From contig JADIMR010000103.1 in NCBI GenBank assembly GCA_017694565.1, positions 1 through 32,936 of the forward strand: DNA of 32,936 nt. The letters run 5' to 3'. Every line of letters starts with the position of its first letter. The stretch's first letter is position 1. Shown piece after piece: positions 15,548 through 23,324 of the stretch. The stretch comes from Candidatus Enterocola intestinipullorum (GTDB taxonomy: Bacteria; Bacteroidota; Bacteroidia; Bacteroidales; Paludibacteraceae). The notes beneath the pieces are model-generated. The model saw nothing but the letters and a program-made list of their open reading frames with translations. It was not told where the DNA came from and made no database searches. A program made the translations under genes and the position numbers.

Positions 15548-15619
15548 TTAGGCCAACTTCTTGCATACGTGAGTAAGTTTCCGACGCTTCTCTACTACAA
15601 GATGATGGGCACGCCTCAT
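15548..15619 (-). CDS. Possible 23-residue basic leader peptide
   Basis: A short ORF inside the candidate RNA, ATG at 15619 and TAA at 15550-15548, encodes a peptide starting MRRAHHLVVEKRRKL. It has eight Lys/Arg and three His among 23 residues. Its codons form the 5' arm of the long hairpin, and its stop is five bases before the apical stem, so translating ribosomes would melt that structure. Whether it is translated is unknown; the ORF could be fortuitous. Confidence 0.3.
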   Translation of the reverse strand: MRRAHHLVVEKRRKLTHVCKKLA

Positions 15620-15656
15620 GTTACTAATAAATGTATCAATCCAATGATTGACTGCG

Positions 15657-15687
15657 CAAATGTACCTATTATTTATTAATAAACAAA
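15657..15687 (-). promoter_or_regulatory. Strong promoter for the structured RNA / secreted-protein transcript
   Basis: On the minus strand TTTG (15687-15684), a 19-base spacer and TACATTTG (15664-15657) match the Bacteroides promoter pattern at every defined base. The start point would be near 15650. Confidence 0.75.
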
Positions 15688-15752
15688 ATAGTAAGCATCT
15701 ATTTATAGAGTTGTTACGTGTTAGAAATTTTTTATTTCTCATGAGGTTTTGA

Positions 15753-16307
15753 ATAGTCAACGAGTTTGCCGCAGCTGCCCTGCGCGCCAAGCAAGCCGGA
15801 TTCGATGGCGTGGAGATTCATGCCTGCCACGGTTATCTGCTCCATCAGTTTGCCACTCCCTACTACAACCGGCGCACGGACAACTATGGTGGAAGCCGTG
15901 AAAATCGCTATCGGCTTACCATCGAGGTCTATGAGGTCATCAGCCGTGCCGTCGGCGAGGATTTTCCCGTATGGATCAAGGTGCAGAGTGAGGACCATTT
16001 CGAGCAGGGTGTCACGCATGAGGACTGCCTCTATCTCTGCCGCGAGCTGGCGGCGCGAGGCATCGATGCCATTGAGGTCAGCGGCCCCTTCACCGAGTAC
16101 AAGATGAACACCGCCTATTTCAAGGAGATGGCCGACAAGATTGCCCGAGAGACCTCCGTGCCGGTCATCGTCACGGGTGGCAACCGTATCTACGAAGAGA
16201 TGTAGAAGATGATCAATGAGACCGCGATTGATTATGTCGGCATGGCCCGCCCGCTGATGACCCAGCCGGACCTGATTAACCAGTTTGCAGCGAAGCATAA
16301 GCATTAG
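15753..16307 (+). pseudogene. Old Yellow Enzyme family (NADH:flavin oxidoreductase) fragment
   Basis: A continuous frame of about 183 codons, without a start codon, encodes the C-terminal half of the OYE TIM barrel. The sequence EFAAAALRAKQAGFDGVEIH, then GYLLHQFATPYYNRRTDNYG and GSRENRYRLTIEVYEVISR, is the family core. After KVQSEDHF it continues to PVIVTGGNRIYEEM. A TAG at 16203-16205 interrupts it before the last motif IDYVGMARPLMTQPDLI, and the frame ends at TAG 16305-16307. Full-length members have about 340-400 residues, so the FMN-binding N-terminal half is lost. The fragment is visibly richer in G and C than its surroundings, which suggests foreign origin. Confidence 0.9.
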
Positions 16308-16346
16308 AACAGCCGTTGCGGAATACTTCGGCCAAGGAGTTCATAT

Positions 16347-16384
16347 AGCAGAGGTGTACCCTATACGTGGGGCACACCTCTGCT
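16347..16384. terminator. Strong hairpin after the OYE fragment
   Basis: An 11-bp perfect stem AGCAGAGGTGT (16347-16357) / ACACCTCTGCT (16374-16384) with a 16-base loop. No T-run follows, so it is a terminator only by analogy; it probably belonged to the original oxidoreductase gene. From 16385 to 16547 I see no gene or repeat. Confidence 0.5.
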
Positions 16385-16547
16385 GTTGAGCGCCGTTATC
16401 ATGGAGACGCTTTGCCAATCAATGTCTTTTCCGAATATTTCCGGTTCTCACTTTTGTTACTATCCTTGTATCCAGAAAAGAGTTATTTGAAAGGAATATA
16501 GTGTAACAAAACAAGTCGGCAATTTCTTATCCATTGCCCATTCTCAT

Positions 16548-16586
16548 GCAAGTTTGCGCAGTTTTTTCCGAGCGAGAGTATATTGG
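16548..16586 (+). repeat. Copy 3 of the short repeat right end
   Basis: GCAAGTTTGCGCAG followed by TTTTTTCCGAGCGAGAGTAT and ATTGG repeats the right end of the unit at 13733-13770 with a single extra T. The left end is absent here. The two copies bracket the HxlR, secreted-protein and OYE debris. Confidence 0.7.
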
Positions 16587-16657
16587 GCGTAAACTTCTTA
16601 TCCTAAATTCACTATCGCACTCCCCACATTCACCATATCCTTCAATATCAAGCTACC

Positions 16658-16789
16658 ATGCTGTTCAATCCTTTTACGGTAGAGACACTACCCGACCCCG
16701 AAAGTATCGTACAGGGCGAGACAGCGGAGATACGCTGCAAGTTTATTCGTGGAAACAGAAAACCGTTACATATTGATAACGATTTCTAA
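16658..16789 (+). pseudogene. TraQ-like conjugation protein fragment
   Basis: A 43-codon frame, MLFNPFTVETLPDPESIVQG then ETAEIRCKFIRGNRKPLHID, ends at TAA 16787-16789. The FTVETLPxPxxIxxGETAEIRC stretch resembles the start of the mature domain of the DUF3872/TraQ protein of Bacteroides conjugative transposons, which continues for about 80 more residues in intact genes. Here the signal sequence and C-terminal part are gone. If right, it is direct evidence that a conjugative element once occupied this site. Confidence 0.5.
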
Positions 16790-16854
16790 ATCATACAGAT
16801 TACTTGGGTACTTTTGTCGGTAATTAAGGTAGTACGCGTATAGTCCGAACCTCA

Positions 16855-16862
16855 TATATTTG
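16855..16862 (+). promoter_or_regulatory. -7 promoter element for the flavodoxin-like gene
   Basis: TATATTTG is a full -7 match 45 bases before the ATG at 16908. No TTTG occurs at the right distance upstream. Confidence 0.4.
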
Positions 16863-16907
16863 CAAGAGAGGAGAAAGTATTTATAAAAAATCAAATCGTA
16901 AATCGCC

Positions 16908-17537
16908 ATGAAAATGCTTGTATCATATCTTATGCTTATATCGGGAATAATTCTCAGCGCAGGAGCATGCAGCCCGATAAATGAACCGCAACAAATCGAA
17001 GAACAGACTCCCGCTCCCGACCCGGAACCCGACACCGATTCGCAACCTACGGGTGAGAAAATCTTGGTGGTTTATTTCTCTTGCACAAATACGACTAAAG
17101 GCATTGCCGAGCGTATTGTCGAAGTAAGCAACGCTGCGACTTGGCGCATCGAGCCGGAGGTGGCTTATACATCGGCTGATTTGAATTACAACAACTCATC
17201 CTCTCGCGCCAACCGCGAACAGAACGACCCGTCGGCACGCCCTGCCATCAAGGGGCACTGCGACAACCTTGCCGCTTATGACGTGGTTTTTCTCGGTTAT
17301 CCCATCTGGTGGGGCAAAGCTCCTAAGGTCATCTTTACCTTCCTCGAAAATCACGACCTCGCGGGTAAAACCATAGTACCGTTCTGCACCTCGCACTCCA
17401 GCGGCATAGGGTCCAGCGATACCGACTTGCACCGTTTGGCCGGTGACGCCGAATGGAAACCCGGACGTAGGTTTAAGGGAAACGAATCAAAAGAAACCAT
17501 TGAAGAATGGATAAAAACCACCCTTACGAAAGAATAA
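16908..17537 (+). CDS. Flavodoxin-like lipoprotein
   Basis: A 209-residue protein with a lipoprotein-type signal ending SAGAC (C21), then a linker of about 27 Pro/Glu/Asp-rich residues (EEQTPAPDPEPDTDSQPTGE). The flavodoxin domain covers about residues 48-205. The FMN phosphate loop is YFSCTNTTKGIAE, the isoalloxazine-loop region reads FLGYPIWWGKAPKVIFTFLE, and the third loop FCTSHSSGIGSS. This is the flavodoxin_4 type, usually about 160-190 residues and cytoplasmic; a surface- or periplasm-anchored form is seen in Bacteroidota. It likely carries electrons with bound FMN. It converges on the DMT transporter gene. Confidence 0.9.
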   Translation: MKMLVSYLMLISGIILSAGACSPINEPQQIEEQTPAPDPEPDTDSQPTGEKILVVYFSCTNTTKGIAERIVEVSNAATWRIEPEVAYTSADLNYNNSSSRANREQNDPSARPAIKGHCDNLAAYDVVFLGYPIWWGKAPKVIFTFLENHDLAGKTIVPFCTSHSSGIGSSDTDLHRLAGDAEWKPGRRFKGNESKETIEEWIKTTLTKE

Positions 17538-17563
17538 GATTACCAAGATAAAAGCACAAGTCC

Positions 17564-18463
17564 TTATCGGCTACCGAGATATAAGAAAACCATACCGATA
17601 AGTATAAGAACCAAATCGATAGCTTTGGCACGTAGGTTACGCTCGCGAAAGAGCATTGCACCACAAGCAAAAGACACCACCACCGAGCCTCTGCGTATCA
17701 TGGAAACTATGGAAATCATGGCTTCTTCATCGCTTAAAGCCACAAAATAAGCCATATCTGCCGCTGTCAGCAATATTGTTATAAGAGGAATTGCCCAAGT
17801 CCATCGCACTTGTGTTGCATCACCTTTGCCAAATAAACGCAATACAAGCATAACAACAAACATAAGGGCAAATTGATAAATATTATACCAGCCTTGAACA
17901 AACAAAGGCTGCAAATGGTGCATCAGATAACGGTCGTATAATCCGCTGGCAGCACCCAGCAAAGCCGCAACAATTACGCAAACAATCCATATATTGTGCC
18001 TGAAATCTATGCCCTCCTTGCGACCTGCACGGCTTAGCATAAACAGCGACACCAAAGCCAAAACCACACCTATCCATTGCAAGGCATTAAGCCTTTCACC
18101 GAATATAAACATCGCACCGACCAACACCATGACAGGACGAGTTGCATTTATCGGTCCCACTATGGTTATAGGCAGATGTTTTATGCCGTAATAACCGAAT
18201 GCCCACGAAGACAAAACAATAACAGCTTTGAGCATTACCTGCAAATGGTCACTGAATGAACCTACGGGAATGGAGAATGCCGTTGCACCGAACCATTCGA
18301 AACCGCACAACGACGAAAATATAAGAGGTAAAAATATAAGCGAGGCAAAAAAGGTATTGAGCAGAAGCACCACCGGTACAGAGTTTTCACGTAAAGCCTG
18401 TTTCTTGGCAACATCATAAAAACCCAATAACAAGGCTGAAAGAAAAGCAAGAACTAACCACAT
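17564..18463 (-). CDS. DMT-superfamily (EamA) transporter
   Basis: A 299-residue inner-membrane protein with about ten hydrophobic helices in two EamA halves (residues 1-130 and 150-299). Landmarks are PITIVGPINATRPVMVLVGA at the end of the first half and IVSMIRRGSVVVSFACGAM followed by FRERNLRAKAIDLVLILIGM in the second. It starts MWLVLAFLSALLLGFYDVAK, typical of the YdcZ/EamA drug-metabolite group. The substrate is unknown. It is alone on its strand, convergent with the flavodoxin gene with a gap of 26 bases. Confidence 0.9.
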   Translation of the reverse strand: MWLVLAFLSALLLGFYDVAKKQALRENSVPVVLLLNTFFASLIFLPLIFSSLCGFEWFGATAFSIPVGSFSDHLQVMLKAVIVLSSWAFGYYGIKHLPITIVGPINATRPVMVLVGAMFIFGERLNALQWIGVVLALVSLFMLSRAGRKEGIDFRHNIWIVCVIVAALLGAASGLYDRYLMHHLQPLFVQGWYNIYQFALMFVVMLVLRLFGKGDATQVRWTWAIPLITILLTAADMAYFVALSDEEAMISIVSMIRRGSVVVSFACGAMLFRERNLRAKAIDLVLILIGMVFLYLGSR

Positions 18464-18595
18464 GGAAGTGCAAGTCGATTAAATAAAAATACCTCTTACA
18501 CGGAGTCTGTAACATTTACAACTCCGACACAATGTTTCAATAAAAAAAGAAAATCAAACACAGGAATAAACGCATATATCCTGCCCATATATACA

Positions 18596-18629
18596 AAAAA
18601 GTACGGCAAGAAATTATGCCGTACTTTTT
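18596..18629. terminator. Terminator downstream of gapA (bidirectional)
   Basis: AAAAAGTACGGCA (18596-18608) pairs with TGCCGTACTTTTT (18617-18629) over an eight-base loop, with an A-run on one side and a T-run on the other. It lies 20 bases after the gapA stop. Confidence 0.85.
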
Positions 18630-18648
18630 ATTATGAATTTCGTAACGA

Positions 18649-19692
<1,044 letters not shown>

Positions 19693-19713
19693 TTATATCT
19701 CTTTTGCCAGCAT

Positions 19714-19750
19714 AAAAAAACCGTAAGCCGGAAATATTCAGCCTAAGGTT
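19714..19750 (-). terminator. Terminator of the small lipoprotein gene
   Basis: On the minus strand AACCTTAGGC (19750-19741) pairs with GCTTACGGTT (19728-19719) with one mismatch and one G-U pair, followed by seven Ts. The stop codon of the lipoprotein gene sits in the loop. Confidence 0.6.
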
Positions 19751-19866
19751 CCAATTTCTTCCGGGGCTTCGGAAAACAACGATGCGTATGCGCAATCGCA
19801 TGTCGTACTGCAACTCGAAAGCATCAATAACGCTGCTGCGGCAGCCACGATTATAAACTTCTTCAT
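19738..19866 (-). CDS. Small lipoprotein (42 aa)
   Basis: A short gene: MKKFIIVAAAAALLMLSSC gives a textbook lipoprotein signal with lipid-accepting Cys19, then a 23-residue mature tail with two further Cys (TTCDCAYASLFSEAPEEIG). It has a -7 element TATATTTG 22 bases upstream and its own terminator, which support it being a real transcript. It lies just upstream of gapA on the same strand. Function unknown; it resembles the many tiny orphan lipoproteins of Bacteroidales. Confidence 0.72.
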   Translation of the reverse strand: MKKFIIVAAAAALLMLSSCSTTCDCAYASLFSEAPEEIGTLG

Positions 19867-19887
19867 AATGCCCTTTTATTCCAAGCG

Positions 19888-19895
19888 CAAATATA
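19888..19895 (-). promoter_or_regulatory. -7 promoter element for the small lipoprotein
   Basis: TATATTTG on the minus strand fully matches TAnnTTTG. The -33 region has no TTTG. Confidence 0.45.
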
Positions 19896-20062
19896 AGCAT
19901 TTCCACAATATCATAACCTTTCGAAGCTCAAAATTTTATATTTATCGCAAATCGTTACAAAAATATTACATAAATGACTGCATACGGGTAAAATTCTTTA
20001 CACATTAATATCCATACGCTGTTTTTTCACCTTATAAAATGCCATCGGCGATATGCAACGTT

Positions 20063-20070
20063 TATATTTG
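20063..20070 (+). promoter_or_regulatory. -7 promoter element for lrgAB
   Basis: TATATTTG fully matches TAnnTTTG, 27 bases before the lrgA start. No clear -33 element is visible. Confidence 0.45.
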
Positions 20071-20096
20071 CAACCGTTTTTTCAACTTGTGGGAAA

Positions 20097-20462
20097 ATGA
20101 TACGACAACTTGCCATCATTTGCGGCTGCCTTGCCGCCGGCGAATTCATTATCTGGCTCACCGGCATACCGTTGCCATCGAGCATCGTGGGAATGATAAT
20201 CCTCACTTTGTCATTGAAACTCGGCATAGTGAAATTGGAATGGGTGCAAAACGTGTCCGAAGTCCTGGTTTCCAACATAGGCTTCTTCTTCGTGCCGCCG
20301 GGAGTCGCCGTAATGCTTTATTTCGACGTAATAAAAGCCGAATTCTGGCCGATTGTAACCGCGACCGTGGTTTCCACCATATTGGTTTTGGCCGTAACCG
20401 GTTGGGTACACCAGCTTTTCGGCAAAAAGGATTTTGAAAACAAACCGGAAAACAAAGCCTGA
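20097..20462 (+). CDS. lrgA: LrgA/CidA-family holin-like membrane protein
   Basis: A 121-residue inner-membrane protein with four predicted helices. The family motif IPLPSSIVGMIILTLSLKLG spans residues 24-43 and GFFFVPPGVAVMLYFDVI follows at about 62. CidA/LrgA proteins are described as holin-like and influence murein hydrolase activity; some LrgAB-type pairs transport small metabolites such as pyruvate or glycolate. The lrgB gene begins two bases after its stop, so the pair is translationally linked. Confidence 0.9.
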   Translation: MIRQLAIICGCLAAGEFIIWLTGIPLPSSIVGMIILTLSLKLGIVKLEWVQNVSEVLVSNIGFFFVPPGVAVMLYFDVIKAEFWPIVTATVVSTILVLAVTGWVHQLFGKKDFENKPENKA

Positions 20463-20464
20463 CC

Positions 20465-21157
20465 ATGGAATTTCTTTCTAACGGATTTTTTCTGATAGCC
20501 CTCACGTTCGGGAGCTACTTTTTAGGAAAATTATTGCGTAAACGTACAGGATGGGCCATAATGCACCCCGTTCTAGTCAGCATCTGCATATTGATCCTTT
20601 TCCTTCAACTTACAGGAATAAGTTATGAGACTTACAACCGTGGCGGGAGCATGATCGAATTTTGGCTGAAACCGGCAGTCGTGGCATTGGGTGTTCCCCT
20701 TTACCAACAGCTGGAAACCATCAAAAAACAATTCCTGCCGATATTCGTGGCAGAGCTGGCAGGCTGCATAGTAGGTATCGTATCCGTAGTGCTGATTGCC
20801 AAGGTAATGGGGGCTTCGCGTGAAGTGATTCTCTCTTTGGCCCCGAAATCCGTAACGACCCCGATTGCCATGGAAATAACAAAAACGGTCGGAGGAATAC
20901 CATCGCTCACCGCCGCAGTCGTGGTATGCGTCGGTTTGCTCTGCGCTGTGGCCGGCTACCGCACGATGGGATTCGCCCGCGTGAAAAGCCCCGTGGCACA
21001 AGGATTGTCGATGGGAACCGCCGCACATGCGATCGGCACGGCGACATCGATGGAAGTCAGCAAGCTGCACGGCGCGTACGCAAGCCTCGGACTGACTCTC
21101 AACGGCATCCTGACTGCCATGCTTGCCCCGTCGATACTGTCGTTAATGGGCATTTGA
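20465..21157 (+). CDS. lrgB: LrgB-family membrane protein
   Basis: A 230-residue membrane partner of LrgA with about six to seven hydrophobic helices. Family landmarks are LKPAVVALGVPLYQQLETIK, LAPKSVTTPIAMEITKTVGG and QGLSMGTAAHAIGTATSME, all present in the expected order. Length is normal for LrgB/YohK. It acts with LrgA in control of cell lysis or metabolite transport; the sequence does not show which. Confidence 0.93.
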   Translation: MEFLSNGFFLIALTFGSYFLGKLLRKRTGWAIMHPVLVSICILILFLQLTGISYETYNRGGSMIEFWLKPAVVALGVPLYQQLETIKKQFLPIFVAELAGCIVGIVSVVLIAKVMGASREVILSLAPKSVTTPIAMEITKTVGGIPSLTAAVVVCVGLLCAVAGYRTMGFARVKSPVAQGLSMGTAAHAIGTATSMEVSKLHGAYASLGLTLNGILTAMLAPSILSLMGI

Positions 21158-21188
21158 TCTTGAAAATCAAAGCATTGTATTATCTTTG
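21153..21188 (+). promoter_or_regulatory. Probable promoter of the MscS gene
   Basis: TATCTTTG (21181-21188) is a full -7 match, 26 bases before the start codon. TTTG at 21153-21156 is 24 bases upstream, slightly long; CTTG at 21159-21162 would give an 18-base spacer. The -33 element overlaps the lrgB stop codon. Confidence 0.5.
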
Positions 21189-21214
21189 CATAAGACAACC
21201 AAAAAACAAGAACA

Positions 21215-22030
21215 ATGGAAAAACTTAACGAACTGCTTGACAGCCTTTTTACATGGGGCGTCGAAATCGGCAAAAGTATCATAATCGCCGCGCTGATCTA
21301 CATCATCGGACGTTATTTGGTAAAGCTGATTAACAAATTGTTCCTCAAAGTGATGAACAAGCGCAACCTCGACCCTGCCATAAAAAGCTTCCTCGGAAGC
21401 ATGGTCAACATCCTGCTTACCATACTCCTGCTGATAGCCGTGATAAGCGCGTTGGGTATCGAAACCACTTCGTTCGCCGCTTTGATAGCGTCCGCAGGTG
21501 TCGCCATCGGTATGGCACTCAGCGGCAACCTCAACAATTTTGCCGGCGGCGTAATGATTTTGCTGTTCAGGCCTTACAAGATAGGCGATTTCATAGAAAC
21601 GACCGGACAATCGGGAACAGTAAAGGAAATACAAATCTTCCACACCATATTGACAACCGGGGACAACAAGACGGTATTCGTGCCGAACGGAAGCATAAGC
21701 AGCGGAGTACTTGTAAATTACAGCCATCAGGACATGCGCCGCATAGAATGGACGGTAGGGATAGAATATGGAGAAGACTATGAACGTGCCAAAACCGAGA
21801 TTGCAAAAATCCTCGAAGCTGACAGCCGCGTACTAAAAACTCCCGCATATACCATAGCATTGGGGCAACTCGCCGACAGCAGCGTGAACATTACCGTGCG
21901 TGCATGGGTCAAAAGCAGCGATTTCGGGGATGTCACGGTTGATTTCAACAAAGTGCTTTATGCGACATTCAACGAAAAGGGTATCAGTTTCCCCTACCCG
22001 CAGATAGTGGTACACCAAGCGAAAGACTGA
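21215..22030 (+). CDS. Small-conductance mechanosensitive channel (MscS family)
   Basis: A 271-residue channel close to the size of E. coli MscS (286). Three N-terminal helices are followed by the pore helix ASAGVAIGMALSGNLNNFAG, with its small-residue packing pattern, and the conserved GGVMILLFRPYKIGDFIE. The cytoplasmic part has VPNGSISSGVLVNYSHQDMR and a C-terminal vestibule domain ending FPYPQIVVHQ. It protects against hypo-osmotic shock by releasing solutes. It is monocistronic, with a terminator after it. Confidence 0.95.
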   Translation: MEKLNELLDSLFTWGVEIGKSIIIAALIYIIGRYLVKLINKLFLKVMNKRNLDPAIKSFLGSMVNILLTILLLIAVISALGIETTSFAALIASAGVAIGMALSGNLNNFAGGVMILLFRPYKIGDFIETTGQSGTVKEIQIFHTILTTGDNKTVFVPNGSISSGVLVNYSHQDMRRIEWTVGIEYGEDYERAKTEIAKILEADSRVLKTPAYTIALGQLADSSVNITVRAWVKSSDFGDVTVDFNKVLYATFNEKGISFPYPQIVVHQAKD

Positions 22031-22052
22031 TTCCGCCAATATACATGAATCC

Positions 22053-22085
22053 AAGCCGTTTCCTTGCCGGAAACGGCTTTTCTTT
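22053..22085 (+). terminator. Terminator of the MscS gene
   Basis: An 11-bp perfect stem AAGCCGTTTCC / GGAAACGGCTT with loop TTGCC, followed by TTCTTTT. It sits 22 bases after the stop. Confidence 0.85.
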
Positions 22086-22154
22086 TGCCATCCCGGAAAA
22101 AACGCATCCTGCGAAACCGGCGAACAATGCAACTGTGTTGCACCGAGGGTCTGT

Positions 22155-22162
22155 TATTTTTG
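22155..22162 (+). promoter_or_regulatory. -7 promoter element of the RND efflux operon
   Basis: TATTTTTG fully matches TAnnTTTG, 31 bases before the adaptor start codon. The best -33 candidate, GTTG at 22137-22140, is too close (14 bases). Confidence 0.45.
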
Positions 22163-22193
22163 CAATCAAAAAGCGAACCAAACAAAAAAATAC

Positions 22194-23312
22194 ATGAAAA
22201 AAGCCATCTTCGCGATAATGGTTTTGTCGGCAAGCCTGACCTCTTGCAAACAATCACGGGACGGGAACGGCACGCACGCCGAAGAACCGGCCCGCCACGA
22301 TAATGAAATAGTATTCGACAGGCACAAGGCGGAATCTGCCGGGTTGGAATACGAAACAGTCCGTAAACATCCGTTCAAGCAAGTAATAGCGGCGACCGGA
22401 CGCTTGTATGCGGCTCCGGGCAAAACCAAAACGGTTGTCGCGCCCGTCCAAGGGGTGGTAGCTTTCGCGGAATCGATAGCCGAGGGCTCGCATGTCGAGG
22501 CGGGAGAGAAACTGTTCTCCATATCATCGGGAAATTTGCAAGACGGGGATCCAGTGGAAAAAGCCGGAATCGAATATGAGACTGCCCGCAAACAATACGA
22601 AAGAGCCAAAAAACTTGCCGAAGACGACATAATTTCCCAAAGCGAAATGGAAGCCGCCGCATACCGCTTCCAAAATGCCAAAATGGCATACAAGGCATTG
22701 GGCAGCGATGGAGACGGTGCTATGGTAAACTCCCCTTGCACGGGCGACCTAAGCAGGATAAGCATCAATGACGGCGACTTCGTGAGCATGGGGCAGACAC
22801 TGGCCACCGTTACCGATAACCGCAGAATCCGTTTGGTTGCGCAAGTCCCGGCCCGTTTCGCATCGGACATCGACAACCTGTCCGGCGCGAAATTCAAGGC
22901 AAGCCATTCCGAGTCCGTATATGACAGCGGCAATCTGGACGGGGAAATCATCGCCATTTCAAAAAACTTGGAAAATTCCCCTTACCTGACTGCTACTTTG
23001 GAGACGGACAATCCCGGGAACCTCATGCCCGGCAGTTTTGCGGAGATATGGCTGTATACCGGCAAGGCGGACGAAACGATAAGCCTGCCGTACAGTGCCA
23101 TAATGGAAGAGCAAGGCACATATTCTGTATTCGTGCAAGTAGATGAAGATTGCTACAAGAAAAAGAACGTGGTTTTAGGCGGCAATGACGGCGAACGTGT
23201 CGAGATATTGGACGGATTGGCAGAGGGGGACAAGGTAGTAACGGACGGCGGCATCCACTTGAAACTTGCCGCAAGTGCCGGCGTGATTCCGGGACACACC
23301 CACAATCATTAA
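22194..23312 (+). CDS. RND efflux periplasmic adaptor (CusB/CzcB-like lipoprotein)
   Basis: A 372-residue membrane-fusion protein. The lipoprotein signal ends LTSC (C18). Lipoyl halves lie at about residues 78-110 (TVVAPVQGVVAFAESIAEGS) and 180-205 (VNSPCTGDLSRISINDGDFV), separated by a short helical hairpin. A beta-barrel and a membrane-proximal domain follow (EGDKVVTDGGIHLKL). The protein ends with a His-containing tail HTHNH, a feature compatible with metal binding. It links the pump and TolC-like channel encoded next in the same operon. Confidence 0.92.
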   Translation: MKKAIFAIMVLSASLTSCKQSRDGNGTHAEEPARHDNEIVFDRHKAESAGLEYETVRKHPFKQVIAATGRLYAAPGKTKTVVAPVQGVVAFAESIAEGSHVEAGEKLFSISSGNLQDGDPVEKAGIEYETARKQYERAKKLAEDDIISQSEMEAAAYRFQNAKMAYKALGSDGDGAMVNSPCTGDLSRISINDGDFVSMGQTLATVTDNRRIRLVAQVPARFASDIDNLSGAKFKASHSESVYDSGNLDGEIIAISKNLENSPYLTATLETDNPGNLMPGSFAEIWLYTGKADETISLPYSAIMEEQGTYSVFVQVDEDCYKKKNVVLGGNDGERVEILDGLAEGDKVVTDGGIHLKLAASAGVIPGHTHNH

Positions 23313-23324
23313 TACGAATACGCC

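Larger units (their letters stand above)
15439..15651 (-). ncRNA. Candidate structured small RNA or attenuator leader (about 210 nt)
   Basis: A full promoter (15657-15687) and a terminator (15439-15470) bound a transcript of about 210 nt. Its middle folds into one long irregular hairpin in which these pairs match exactly: GTA 15476-15478 with TAC 15593-15595; GAAG 15479-15482 with CTTC 15587-15590; GTCGGA 15486-15491 with TCCGAC 15580-15585; TTAC 15492-15495 with GTAA 15573-15576; GTATGCA 15500-15506 with TGCATAC 15562-15568. Next comes a large open region (16 and 18 bases), then an 8-bp apical stem CTCCACGC / GCGTGGAG (15523-15543). A long stem, open bubble and apical stem recalls 6S RNA architecture. 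The shared GCGTGG/CCACGC arms of the apical stem and the terminator also allow alternative pairing, as in attenuators. Confidence 0.55.
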
